Positions 1 to 10,954 of a DNA stretch of 64,000 bases are shown here, one piece after another; position 1 is the first letter of the stretch, and each line of letters starts with the position of its first letter. Source of the DNA: Nepenthes gracilis. Taxonomy: Eukaryota > Streptophyta > Magnoliopsida > Caryophyllales > Nepenthaceae. The notes under the pieces are model-generated. The model did not search any database. It worked only from the letters and a program-made list of their open reading frames with translations, and was not told the origin of the DNA. A program made the position numbers and the translations under genes. The DNA lies in the NCBI GenBank assembly GCA_033239525.1, contig BSYO01000036.1:3990126-4054125 (forward strand), read 5' to 3'.

Positions 1-830
1 AGATGAGGAAGAAGCTAATTTAGAGGAAATAGAGGAGGAGATTAATTGTTAAAAATCTTGTTATAGATTTGAAGAGGGCTTATTTGATTATGATAATGGT
101 GATGAGAATAATGTGATTGATTTTGATGATGATTAGAATTGCATCATCTAAGCATTGCGCATGCGCTAGAAGATCTGTGTTATAAAATAGTGCTTTTGTT
201 GATTACGTTGTATATAATGACGTAATATTTATTATTATTATTTTTAATTGCTTGAGTTTTGATTAATATTTTTCTACACATTTAATTGATGCTTTACTTG
301 TCTTAGGCGAGCATCTCACGTAGCAGCTAGTATCACTATATGATTTTTGTGGTTGGCGTGTCCATTCCTATTGGGAGCCAGATGCCAGCCAAGTTAACCC
401 TAGAATACTAATATACAAGGGTCAATCTTGGGATATTACGAGAAAGTATACATTGTTGAGAACATCAAACGTAAATAAATCGTTAGTTGAATTTGTAAAA
501 ATATAAGCAACTAATCAAGCAATAGGCAACAATCATATATGGAAGAAAATTTTATAAATTCATTTTCTGATATAGAGAGTTTTGGATTTTCTAACTTTTG
601 GGATTAATATGTATTGAAAGTTTTCAATTTTCACAATAAGGTATTTAATTTTTCTACAATGAATTCACCTAAATTTCTAAAAAAATTCAAGAATACAAGA
701 ATAATTATATATATTTACATGACTCAATTTGAATTCTAACACATACACATTGTGCAATATGGAGTCTTAGTATCTTAGCTTGCTTGGTGCCTTTGACAAC
801 ATTGGTTATATATAACTCTTTTGTTGCCAG
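1..830 (+). other. 5' flank or intron of the Lunapark gene
   Basis: No Lunapark coding exon is visible here, although the exon at 831 opens with a splice acceptor, so this is best read as intron with the earlier exons lying off the left edge. Positions 2-151 in one frame encode a strongly acidic stretch (runs of Glu, then Asp, ending in three Asp) with one internal stop at 50-52. It resembles the acidic tail of some transposases, but no domain can be recognised. The rest is AT-rich. Confidence 0.4.
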
Positions 831-2516
831 CGATATGACACTGACCCCACAGCAAAGGCAGCTGCTGCGTCTGTTCTAGCATCCAAACTGGGTGCGGACT
901 CCGGATTGAAAGTACACGTGGGTGACGATCCTGATACCAATGTGACAGCCAGAACAAGCAATGATGCTGAGGTTGTGCAATCTAGTGGCCTTAGAAATCG
1001 GAAGCAGCCGCTCGCCAGATCAAATAGCACAGGGAGCACTGTTTTGCACCGTACAGATGAATCAAATTCACAGCTCTCTGGAGTTCAGGGTGATGGTGAT
1101 GATCCGAACTGGCCTGTTTACGTGGACCATTATCAAGGTCGAGTTTCGACCGCATATGGTGGTGGATGGTTTGCTCGGATCGCGGCGTTGCTTGTCGGAG
1201 AAGATCCAACACAATGTTATGCTCTCATCTGCGGCAATTGCCATATGCACAACGGTGAGTGGTCTCTCGTTGCGAGATTTTAATCTTTTTATCTACTCTC
1301 AGTATTATGTGGAATCGTATGGGTAGATGGATGGTGAAAGTTGTTTGAAGTGATTTCAATGACTATTAATATGTTATATTTATTGAACTAACTTTTAATT
1401 CCAACTGTTGGGTGAATGTGAAAGCCTCCTCAGTGAGAGGATCATAACAACTCCATAGTTGTTGGGGCAAAACACTTACATTTAGATTGGGGCATATGTA
1501 CATTATGGTTAGTGGGATCTTGACCCTAGTAAAAAAATAAAAAGAAATTAAATATAAATATATTAATAATTGAATTGAAAATTTATATTGATTCAATTGT
1601 AAATTTTTTGTTTGCCTCAATAAATTTATTTATTTATTGTTGTATAGAGATTAGCCCTTTTTTTACCATATTTTTATCAAAAGTAATAATATAATTATTT
1701 TAAAATTTATTTTTTAAAAAATAATAAATGTGTTTATTTTTTTTTGATAATTTTATAGAAATACTTAATGTGTTGGTCCACTAGGAAAAAAATTTCTACA
1801 TTCTCAGCTGTCTTTCCAATTCTACCTCCTAAAGCCTTCTTCAGCAGGACTTAACCATCAAATCCCTTCTCTGTCTCCCTTTAGAAAAGAAAGCATAATA
1901 TGTCTCTGCTGCATCTACTTGATGTTGAACTATTTACTGTTTTCATTGAATGAAATATCTATCATCGAGCCTCTTGATACTACAACAAAATGATGATATA
2001 TTACCATATTAACAATACTTCAATATATGTTTTAAATATTAGCAGATATATCTAATATATTTAGATATATTGTAGATATTTGCTCTCTAGGTTTCAATTT
2101 GCTAAAAATTTGGCATTTGACATTGGTGCTCATCATTCGATTTAGCTATAATTGATATTGATATTGATAGTTTCATCTATGACTGTTTGTATGTAGGACT
2201 TGCCAGTAAAGAAGATTTCCCATTTGTAACTTACATTTGTCCACACTGTCATGCGGTGAATGGACCAAGACAACATGACGAGCGTGCTTCTGCTTCTGAT
2301 GCCCCTAACATTGGATCCTCAATGACAGCGGCAGACTGTGGCAATGCCATAACCCCTGAAGTGGTATCCTCAATGACAGCAGACAACATTAATGCAGACA
2401 CCAAAACCCGTGATTCTCCGTTTGACAAGGCATGTGAAAGTGGTGAAGAATCAGCTTCTCCTGCTGCTACAGAAGGAAGTGAGAAACCGGCAACATCACT
2501 GGGTCATGAAAGTTGA
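831..2516 (+). CDS. LNP: Lunapark-type ER junction protein, 3' exons (partial gene)
   Basis: This is the C-terminal half of a Lunapark protein, a membrane protein that stabilises three-way junctions of the tubular endoplasmic reticulum. Two exons are clear: 831-1254 (acceptor TTGCCAG, donor G|GTGAGT) and 2197-2516 (acceptor TATGTAG, stop TGA at 2514-2516). The intron is phase 1 and falls inside the zinc finger. The first exon opens with RYDTDPTAKAAAASVLASKL, the conserved stretch after the coiled coil, followed by a Ser/Gly-rich linker and GGWFARIAALLVGEDP. The Lunapark zinc finger follows: CGNCHMHNG across the intron, then TYICPHCHAVN, giving a C-x2-C...C-x2-C pattern. The acidic, Ser/Thr-rich tail of about 75 residues is variable in the family. 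The N-terminal membrane segments are not in the window. No frameshift or internal stop is seen, so the gene looks functional. Confidence 0.88.
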
Positions 2517-3875
2517 AGCCACCGTGGGTGGACATGCTGATGGACGACGTCGTATTAGCACGGTTTTGACAGGGAGTTGTGGCTATGTGGAATTTGGTGT
2601 GGATTATGCTGTCCATTTGTGGGACTGTATTAAATGATTTTGGCGGTTCTCCCGTGTGAGATGATGCAGAGTGGTTGTAGATGATGATCGAGCTTTGTGG
2701 GGCTGTGCCATTTATTGAACGGTGTTTTAGCCAGACCACCGCCGCCGCTGGTGGTGGTGGTAATTTTAGTTTGTGTAAACACTAAACAATATTGTTTGTG
2801 ACATAGTTTCTGCTATGAGAAGGATTGAAAACTTGTCTTTTGTTGGACAAGCATGAGAAAATAGCATACATTTACTTGTTTGATAGGAAAAAACTGGATC
2901 TTTCTTTCATTTAGTTGTAAAATGGCTACCTTAAATAAATATTGTATGAGAATATTTATTAGCAAAGAAGTTAGAATAATTAACTCCTTATTAGAGGCGT
3001 GTTTATTTATCGACCGACAAGCATGAATATTAATCATTAATCTTACTCGTCCTCACCCCGTTCGTAAGCTGTCGCCAAACTCCGGCCACCAGCTGACCGG
3101 CTGGATTTCTGCCATCATCCTTGCCCCATTTTCAGTCATCTTATTCTAGACGATGATATCTATTCTACTGCAAGAATCGAACAGTGTGATACTGATTCTT
3201 ACCTGATCACAGTAATTTTTTTTACTATTACCTTCTGTCTGACATAATAATCAGAACAGCGTGTTTGTTGTGACATAATAATCAGAAATACGAATAGTAA
3301 AAACGATATTTTAAATATAATATAATGTAAAATTATTTAAATAAAGTCAAAGTATTTTCATTTTTTCCCAAATTTCATACATAATGAGAATTTCTTACAC
3401 CAAATTATCTCTTATGTATTTTTTATTTCTTAAGTGTAAGATAATATTTGCTTTACCCTCCTGCCTAGCCTACTAGGGCACAGGGACGCTCTATTGCAAG
3501 CCTCTCAATCACTATAAGGCCCTTGCCCAAATTTTTAAATTAAAAAAAATATGAAAATAATTTTTTTTGATTTTATTTTTGTATACTACGAAATATTTTG
3601 ATTTTTTTAGTTAGTACAACCAAGAAATAGGTAAAAAAAAAATGTTGTGCTGTGTCTTTTGCCAAATATTCAGTCAATGTATTGAAAAAAGATAAATTTT
3701 ACTAGTAAAATGCTCTATTTTTATTTAGATGTTGTCTAACTTATTCTAATTTTTATTAATATATGATCGGCATGAATGCCATGAGAATGTGGGTGCTGTG
3801 ATGTCTCTGGGGCCGTTGGATTTGCCCACGATTTTAAATCCAACAGTCTATTTTTTATAAAAATAAAAAAATAAA
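2517..3875. other. Lunapark 3' UTR and intergenic DNA
   Basis: The first ~280 bases after the stop are less AT-rich and probably form the 3' UTR. They include a run of GGT/GCC triplets near 2740-2760 and then an AT-rich tail. The remainder is AT-rich intergenic DNA with no supported gene. A small palindrome-like pair (GGCCGTTGGATT at 3811, AAATCCAAC at 3835) foreshadows the larger foldback that follows. Confidence 0.5.
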
Positions 3876-4142
3876 TATAAAAGTATCAAAGTTATCTTAA
3901 TATGCGCTCTATCGTGCCTCATGGATCATTAGATTTTAAATCCAACGGCTCCTTTTTATTAAAAAAATAAAAAAAATATTTTTATTTTTTTAATAAAAAA
4001 AGGGCCGTTGGATTTAAAATCCAATGATCCATGAGGCACGAATTTTTTATTTTTTTAATAAAAAAAGGGCCGTTGGATTTAAAATCCAATGATCCATGAG
4101 ACACGATGGAGCGTATATTAAGATAACTTTGATACTTTTATA
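3876..4142. repeat. Foldback element with duplicated right arm
   Basis: The left arm starts TATAAAAGTATCAAAG at 3876 and runs through CGTGCCTCATGGATC and TTTAAATCCAACGG into an A/T-rich centre near 3960-3985. The right arm is its reverse complement and ends CTTTGATACTTTTATA at 4142. The inner ~65 bases of the right arm (GGGCCGTTGGATTTAAAATC, ATGATCCATGAGGCACG) occur twice in tandem, at about 3976-4040 and 4041-4106. A transcript would fold into a long hairpin. It looks like a MITE-type foldback; no coding capacity is seen and no clear target duplication was found. Confidence 0.75.
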
Positions 4143-4586
4143 AAATGGGGTGTGCATTCTAAAGATCAAATCTGATATTTTAATGTTTCAAAGATATAAA
4201 TAAGAATAATAAAAAACAACCGTTTTAAGCATATATATTTTTTTACACTTTTTTATCATCTTGAAATGGGAATTGTTAAACTTCCTCAAATTTAATAATT
4301 CTAGCACGATGGAGCGCCCTGCCGTTCCTAATGCCACCTGCTAGAGTGATAACCCTGCGCATGGCTTCCTGTATAAAAACCTAAAAATAGAACGTTGCAA
4401 AGTTCCTTGAATGGCCGACGCTCGTGCGTCATCTATTGGCACATTAGAATTCTAAAGAAAGAGAGAGATTGAGTGTCGCTATGTGCAGAAGTTAACATAT
4501 GCTTCGCCATTTTCTGAGTCACGGAGCAGGGCATTGATTGCATTCCGATCTTCAACATCAACTCCTGTTCATCACGCCAAATATGT
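4143..4586. other. Flank and remnant 5' region of the PPR gene
   Basis: AT-rich to about 4300, then more balanced DNA. From about 4495 to 4586 the plus strand reads like a PPR N-terminal region in broken frames. An ATG at 4499 is followed by an early stop. The original start and organelle targeting sequence of the PPR gene probably lay here before the tandem duplication disrupted it. Confidence 0.35.
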
Positions 4587-5030
4587 CGTCCATATACTAA
4601 ACCATATAGATCCTGTAAGCTACTGAGCAAATACTTCAAGCTCGGAGAGATTAGGAATGTGCAGAAGCTGTTTGATGAAATTCCTCAAAGAGATATCATT
4701 GCGAGGTCAATTATGATTCATGGATATGCTAAATCGTCCATATGCTAACCCATATAGCTTCTGTAAACTACTAAGCAAATACTTCAAGCTCGGAGAGACT
4801 AGGGATGCACAGAAGCTATTTGATGAAATTCCTCAAAGAGTTATGTTTGCGTGGTCAATTATGATTCATGGGTATGCTAAATCGTCCATACACTAACCCA
4901 TATAGTTGCTGTAAACTGCTGAGAAGCTACTTCGAGCTCGGAGAGATTCGGCGTGCACAGAAGCTGTTTGATGAAATTCCTCAAAGAAATATCTTTGCGT
5001 GGTCAATTATGATTCATGGGTATGCTAAAA
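4587..5030 (+). repeat. Three tandem 148-bp copies of a PPR-coding segment
   Basis: The word CGTCCATA(T/C) recurs at 4587, 4735 and 4883, exactly 148 bases apart. Each copy encodes the same PPR unit (KLL.KYFKLGE...AQKLFDEIPQR...SIMIHGYA). Because 148 is not a multiple of 3, the reading frame shifts by one from copy to copy, so only the last copy is in frame with the long PPR ORF. The copies differ by several substitutions, so the event is not very recent. Confidence 0.92.
4720..4896 (+). pseudogene. Truncated PPR ORF in the second tandem copy
   Basis: An ATG at 4720 opens a 58-codon frame equivalent to the start of the long PPR ORF (MDMLNRPYANPYS...), but it runs into the third copy in another frame and stops at 4894-4896. 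It overlaps the ATG at 4868 of the main gene in a different frame. If transcribed, it would act as an overlapping upstream ORF. It is a by-product of the tandem duplication, not an independent gene. Confidence 0.6.
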
Positions 5031-6757
5031 ACGGTTTGTACAACCAATCTTTTGAACTATTTTCTTCCATGCGTCAGTTGGGTTTGTCTCCGAACTCTTT
5101 TACCATAGTTGGTACTCTTGTGAGTGTTGCTGGGTTGCGTGAATTGCAACTTGCGCAATCTATTCATGTGCTGGTTGTTAAATATGGGCTACAATCGAAT
5201 CCGGTTGTGGCGACTGCGATGTTAGATTCATATGGCAGATGTGGAGATGTCTTCAGTTCATACGGTTTATTCAAGAGCATTAATAACCCAGGTTTAGTTT
5301 CTTGCAATGCACTGCTTTCTGTGTTGATCATCAATGAATTGTTTGAGGATGCTGTGAGAATGTTCAATAAGTTCCGGAGACGTGATCTTGTGCCCAGTTC
5401 AGCTACTATGTTGAGTGTTATTCATGGCTGTCTTTCAATGGATTTGAAGAACTTGTGTGAATCAATTCATAGTTTAGTTGTTAAATTTGGCCTTGTGGCT
5501 GATCTTCCAGTTAGCAATTCAGTTCTTGACATGTACTCACATTTGAGGGACTTGGATTCAGCTAAGAAGGTTTTCAATCGAATCGAGTATAAAGATGTTA
5601 TTAGTTGGACGACGATGATGGGTTTGTTAAATGACCTTGAATGCCCCTCTGAAGCTTTAAAGCTTTTTCATCAGATGAGGGATTTTGGAGTTACTTATGA
5701 TGTGGTAACCATTGTTAATCTCGTTGCCACTTGCACTATTCTCTTAGATTTGAGAATCGGCAAGCAAGTTCATGCTCAAGCAATCGCTTCCGGGTGTGGA
5801 TCAAAGCTTACGGTTTTGAATTCTATTACAACAATGTATGCCAAATGTGGTGATTTAGATGATTCCAGAGCTGTGTTTGATCAAACTGCTCAGAAAAGCT
5901 TAGTTTCATGGTCAGCAATAATTTCTGGCTGTGCTCATAATGGGCACACACAACAGGCACTTGACCTCATAATCAGACTCAGAACAGAAGAAAAAGGTTG
6001 GTTTGATTCAGTGATCTTAGTCGGTGCTTTGAGAGCTGCTGGTGAGCTTGCGTTTTTTGATCTCTGCCACCAGTTCCACTCCTTAGCTCTCCGAGCTGGT
6101 TTTCCCCGCTACAGATCAGTTATGAATAGTCTTATATCAGCCTATTCAAAGTGTGGAAATGTGGAACTTGCTCATCATGTTTTCAATGAAATGGGCGATG
6201 ATCTTCGCAATGTGGTGTCTTGGAATGCGATCTTGAATGGGCTTGGGATGAATGGCCATGGAAGGACTGCAGTTGGTCTCTTCCATGAAATGCCAAATCA
6301 TCACAAACATTGTGACAGTGCAACCTACGTCTCGGTTCTGAGTGCTTGTAGTCACTCGGGATTAGTGGATGAAGGTTTGAAGATAATCGATCAAATGGTT
6401 GAAGAGAAAAGATTCATCCTAACTCGAGAGCATTTCGGATGTGTCATCGACTTACTTGCACGAGCAGGCTGCTTGTCAGATTTGAGTCATTTTACAAGCA
6501 AGTTTCCAGCTGAGATGGGTCGAAATGCCTGGCGAGCTTTGCTTAGTGGGTGCCTGCTGCATGGAAACATGGTATTGGCTGAAGTTGCAGCAGAAAGAAT
6601 AATAGATCTTGATCCAGAGGATTCCTGTCTCTCTGTGCTGCTTTCAAATACATTTGCATCATTTGGGAGATTTCAGGATGCTGAAGCTTTGAGAATGAGC
6701 ATAGGGAAGAAGGGGTTGATGAAACATCCTGGAATCAGCTTCCTCAGTGTTCATTAG
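4868..6757 (+). CDS. PLS-class pentatricopeptide repeat protein (E subgroup)
   Basis: An intronless 629-codon frame. It encodes about 16 PPR motifs in a P-L-S pattern, for example YFELGEIRRAQKLFDEIPQR, VSWNAILNGLGMNGHGRTAV and SATYVSVLSACSHSGLVDEG, then the conserved HFGCVIDLLARAG block. E1/E2 motifs follow (WRALLSGCLLHGN, then about 50 residues ending GLMKHPGISFLSVH). There is no E+ or DYW domain. Members of this family bind organellar RNA, and E-type proteins often take part in C-to-U editing with a DYW partner; that role is inferred. The oddity is the 5' end: the ATG at 4868 lies at the junction of tandem copies two and three, an in-frame TGA at 4862 closes the frame upstream, and no targeting peptide is encoded. 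Either the gene lost its native start or the ORF is a pseudogene with a long intact body. Confidence 0.85.
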   Translation: MGMLNRPYTNPYSCCKLLRSYFELGEIRRAQKLFDEIPQRNIFAWSIMIHGYAKNGLYNQSFELFSSMRQLGLSPNSFTIVGTLVSVAGLRELQLAQSIHVLVVKYGLQSNPVVATAMLDSYGRCGDVFSSYGLFKSINNPGLVSCNALLSVLIINELFEDAVRMFNKFRRRDLVPSSATMLSVIHGCLSMDLKNLCESIHSLVVKFGLVADLPVSNSVLDMYSHLRDLDSAKKVFNRIEYKDVISWTTMMGLLNDLECPSEALKLFHQMRDFGVTYDVVTIVNLVATCTILLDLRIGKQVHAQAIASGCGSKLTVLNSITTMYAKCGDLDDSRAVFDQTAQKSLVSWSAIISGCAHNGHTQQALDLIIRLRTEEKGWFDSVILVGALRAAGELAFFDLCHQFHSLALRAGFPRYRSVMNSLISAYSKCGNVELAHHVFNEMGDDLRNVVSWNAILNGLGMNGHGRTAVGLFHEMPNHHKHCDSATYVSVLSACSHSGLVDEGLKIIDQMVEEKRFILTREHFGCVIDLLARAGCLSDLSHFTSKFPAEMGRNAWRALLSGCLLHGNMVLAEVAAERIIDLDPEDSCLSVLLSNTFASFGRFQDAEALRMSIGKKGLMKHPGISFLSVH

Positions 6758-7727
6758 TGATGGGATAATTTGAGTCATAATTGATTGGTTTGTTTAATTT
6801 GACCCGAATTCATATTGCGTGATCAATCCACTTGAAGACCTAACCTGAAAAGTTTATCGAGCGTCAATGTGAATTTTGAACGAAAGTTAGTTATAGTATG
6901 GACCTTTTAGGAGGTTGGGCTCATTAATCTAGTAATGAATATGGAAGCTGTTCTCTGAGATTTCGAGCTGAGTTTTAAAACCACATTGTAGCTGCCTCCT
7001 ATAATCCTATTTTTGAAGACAGTGAAACCTTGCATCCTTTGTTGGTGGATTTTTCTCTTTGAGATTTTTTCATGTAAATATGATGTTTTATATATAATTG
7101 TTTTTCTTTTTACTGTTTCTAGTTCTGTGAAACTCCTAACTGGTTGATTGTATCATTAATCATCATCATCATCATCTTCTTCTTCTTCTTTTTTTTTTTT
7201 TTTTTTTTTTTGTGAGGGATACATCATCAATTTATTGGTCTCTCCTACTTTTGTTATTGCGGTTGGATTGGCAGTAGGGCTTGATTATATTGGATCGAGA
7301 ATTTGTCAAGATGTAGAACAATATTGAGAGAGGCATTAAATCTTTTACGATCTAAGTGGAACTTTTTTGGACGTTATAATATTTCAAGGATTCAAATTTT
7401 AACCGTTTTAGAGAACTATTGAATTAAAATGATTCCAAAATGAAATTATACAAAATTATCAATTTTATTTAAATTATTTTCATATAATTTTTGTAGTAAT
7501 TTTCTAAACGTTCAAACAAATAATAATACTTTTTTTTTTCCAATTTTCTCATTTCTTACTCATTTTTCTAAAATCAATAGTACCATAATAACTCTCACCC
7601 CTCTTTATTTCTTTCTTACTCTTTAAACCCATGTAGGAAAACAGTGCACTAAAGACTAATAAGGATCTCAGCCAATTTTAGTTACAGATAAAGATAATGC
7701 AAAATTGAAAAAGACTCACTTGACCAC
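6758..7727. other. PPR 3' flank and intergenic DNA
   Basis: The first few hundred bases are probably 3' UTR. Positions about 7157-7211 hold a simple-sequence tract: ATC repeats, then CTT repeats, then a poly-T run. The rest is AT-rich, with nothing else that I can support before the LTR. Confidence 0.5.
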
Positions 7728-8729
7728 TTTCAATCTCCCTAAATCCAAGTTTTGAACAGATTCGGGTTGACTGCAAACAAGAAGTCAGGTGCCGACGGAA
7801 TGTTATCCCACCGAAAATATTCTGACGCTCAAATCAGTAATCAACCTTTAACTTTTAAGAAGGAAATTTAAATGAGGGTAGAGAGAGAGAACAAAGAGTA
7901 TTTGAGATCCGAATTTGGTTTTAGATGTAAGAAGCATTTCTGAGGCTTGTAGAGAGCAAAGTCTCTTAGCCTTGTATTCATGATGAACATAGAGAGAGAG
8001 AGAGAGAGAGCAACCCCGTGTCCTGTAAGCGTAAGAGCTTGAAGGACCGGTGGAGCACTTTACAAGCCTTTGGGGGGAGAACGCCTCTAAAGTCGGAATG
8101 ATTAGAGTATGATTACAGCAATGAGAGCTTTTTAGGCTTGGAAGTGAACATGCTCTGGAGTGGAGACTCCATGAGCTTATATAGATAGAGTGTAGGGTGT
8201 CCTTCCTTGGGCAAGAAGGCGCAATTCCTGCACTCTATCGGGCAACTTTCATTGGGTAGGAAGGTTTAACTTATAAAATCTGTTGGGATTGCTTCTTTTT
8301 CTGGCAGGAAACAGTTCTCAAGATTGTTCACTTTCCTTTCGCACTTTTTACCGTTGAGGTTTACAGTTGGTAGGAAGAGAGAATCTGACGCCTTTCTCAT
8401 GGGAAGGGCGCTGAATCTGCTGATATTTGTTTTAGTACATATTGACTTCTGGGAAGGCGCAAAATTAGGAAAGAGAGCCGTTGTTGGTCGTGTACGGAAG
8501 TGTGGACCCAATTGCGCCTGGCCCATGTGAGATTTTTCTCTATTGGGCCTGCTTACTACAGTGCTTTCGGTCCACAGAAACGTTGATCGTCTCATATGAG
8601 TATGTTGCCCGCCCAGTTGGCCTTTCATACGATCAATACTGGCGTTGACTGTCTAGGCACACATATGGACCTTTATGGATCTGGGCCATTTTTCTTATTT
8701 GGGCTAGCCCATTATGGGCATACCCATCA
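7728..8729 (-). repeat. 3' LTR of element 1
   Basis: Aligns along its whole length with 17488-18516, including the shared GA-rich tract near 7990-8010, the TATA-like TATATA near 8180 and the block shared by all the Tat LTRs here (GACGCTCAAATCAG near 7825, reverse complement of CTGATTTGAGCGTC). On the minus strand it begins TGATGGGTATGCCC. It lacks ~50 bases near 7770 that the other LTR has. Confidence 0.85.
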
Positions 8730-8820
8730 CTAGCCTCCAATATCGATGGTCTAAATTCTGGCCTTCAACATGTTCATGGTGGGATGCGTCTGGCTGTCGT
8801 TCGTTAAGGGTGACAGAGCT

Positions 8821-9016
8821 GTTGATCGTCTTGGCCAAATTTTGGAGAACTTGGTGAAGGAGATATTAACTGGATTTGTTGACCATCTTGGCAAAATTTT
8901 GGATAACTTGGCGAAGGAAATGTTGACCGAATTGGCCAAATTCTAGGTAACTTGGCGAAGAAAATGTTGATTGGATTTGTTGGCCGTCTTGACCAAAACT
9001 TTAGAGAACTTGTGAG
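8821..9016. repeat. Short tandem repeats next to the 3' LTR of element 1
   Basis: About four imperfect units of 50-57 bp containing (T)TGGCCAAATTTTGG, (A)ACTTGGCGAAG and ATGTTGA(C/T) words start at 8821, 8878, 8929 and 8979. They lie between the polypurine tract and the opposite-strand ORF and explain no coding signal. Confidence 0.75.
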
Positions 9017-9328
9017 AGTTGGAGAGACGTGTGATCATTAGCCGGCCTGTCAGACGAAAAGGCGGCCACGTGTCTTCATGCGGTGAATTCAGGATCCCGA
9101 TAATTAATGCGCTAAAGAATGTGATTCGACGGTGCCTTTCTAGGAAACAACATGTGACAGCAATGATGGCACACATTTACAAGGCGGTTAGTGTGTTTAC
9201 ACTGGCATTTAAGTTGTCCGTCCTCTTTACTTTGAATTTTCCCACGCTTTCCTCTATTCTTTCGTCTTCCTTAATCTAAAAAAGAAAGAAACCCTTAGTC
9301 GTCTTACTTTCCCCCTGTTTTCATACCC

Positions 9329-10954
9329 ATGGCCTCTGTTGCCGATATTGTTTCTGTCCTTAATAAAAGCGATGTGAAGGAATTATACGTGGAGTACAAC
9401 ATTCCTAAAGAGGCTGATTTTTGTGTTCCCAAGAAGGACGATAGAGCGTTCCTGCCTCCTGAGGGCTTTGTGACCATATACGAAGCCCATCTGCGGAGTG
9501 GGCTACGTGTTCCAATCTCCGATAAGCTGCTGTCAATTTTTTGGGCGCTTTAAATCCCAATTGTACAGTATCATGCAAATGTGATTCAATAGTTGTGCAC
9601 TTTCTGTATATTCTTCCGTCAGCAGTCGAGGTCGTTTACGATCTTGATGGTCAGAGGGATTTTTAAGCTCAACCAGGGAGCAGAGTGGATCTCCCTAGCC
9701 CGACGCGGCGGTCTTTAGGTAAGCATGTCATATACGATTCTCTGAAGAATTGGAAGAACCAGTTTTTTTTTGTTCGCGTGGGTGAGTCCTAGCCGTTAGC
9801 TAGGGAGTGGGGCAAGGTGTCCGATGTGTATACTGGAGCGCCTTCTGAGGCAAAGACGGCGTCCCTGTCATGGTTGGTTAAGCTAGTTGAGAGTTACATT
9901 GGAGATTTTTGGAGAGACCACTTGGTCTCCCGTGCTGAGGCCAAGAAGGCCAAGTGGGGGCCTCCTTATCCGGAGTAGAAGGTGAGGGGACTGCCCAAAA
10001 AGAGGAAGGCAGGGCCCCTGAGGGCTCTAGGGTAAAAAGGATGGTGCCGCCTTCCTCGTCCTCCTCCCCTGAACCTGGGAGCGTGTTAGCTGGCCAGCTT
10101 TCGGGTATTGGTGATAACTCCGGTCTGGGCTAAGTCGAGCCTGCTGATGAGGCTTCTAGGACCAGATTTCAGTCCTTCGCCAGCTGCGTTGTTTTGGTCT
10201 TGTTGCAGCCGGAGTGCTTGGGCCTAGTGGAGTTTCTAATAGGTCCCACAGTGGAGCGGGTTGCTGATTTTCCAGAGGAGATGCCACCTAGGGAACCCAA
10301 GGAGACACCTACTATTGTCCCGTCGGAGGAGCCTACTACTGAGGATCTCCAGGAGGCTCAGGGGGCGCCAATTATCGGAGAGCCTGTTCAGGCTGTTGGT
10401 GAGATCGTGGAGGTGTTGGAAAGCCTCCTGCTAGGAAGCCGTTAGGGACGGAGACTCTTTCTATGGGGTTCCCAGAGGAACTTGTAGAGGACGTTGCTGT
10501 CAGGCCTTCCCAGGAGGGATCCTCTCCTAGTCCGCTGCAGCCGAAGCCCAGGCCGCACGTCAGGCCTGTAAGGCCAGTGCGAAGGATCTGTCAGTTATAC
10601 TTTTGCAACTTGCTCTGCTTTTAATCTTGTCGTTATTGACCCTTAACTTCTTCGCAGACTGACAAAGTCATAGGCACAGTCATAAAGGCGCTTGGGTAGA
10701 GAGATAAGGTGATCTCTAATAGTGATATCGAGATCTCCTGACTTAATGCGGAGCTGGAGGCTGTGAAGGTAGAGTATAGGGAGGACACTGTTGACCTGGA
10801 GTCTATCCCGGCTGGCCTAGAGGCGAAGAATGCTAGTTTAAAGGAGGTTGCTAGTTTGAAAGAAGCCGTGGTGGCCGGCTTGGTGGAGGAGAGCGATCGT
10901 CTGAAGGAGGAGAATGCCCGCTTGAAGGAGGAGAACGAACCAGTCAAGAGGTGA
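9329..10954 (+). pseudogene. Antisense ORF of element 1 (opposite to gag-pol)
   Basis: This frame opens with ATG at 9329 (MASVADIVSVLNKSDVKELY) and continues with EGFVTIYEAHLRSGLRVP, a segment matching an antisense ORF of element 2 (EGFVTVYEHHLKGG). The first frame stops at 9553; later parts are in shifted frames: an acidic/Pro-rich section at 10194-10445 and a Lys/Glu coiled coil at 10763-10954 with repeated RLKEEN. A canonical AATAAA at 11256-11261 would suit its 3' end. The order is an N-terminal globular domain, a linker, then a C-terminal coiled coil. Extra antisense ORFs after pol are known in Tat-group elements; their function is unknown. This copy is dead. Confidence 0.7.

Noticed and set aside
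961..1326. Alternative open frames over the Lunapark exon (both strands)
   Set aside because: They overlap the exon with strong Lunapark similarity in another frame and show no domain.
4433..4639. Minus-strand frame across the PPR 5' region
   Set aside because: Shadow of the PPR-coding copies on the opposite strand; no features of its own.
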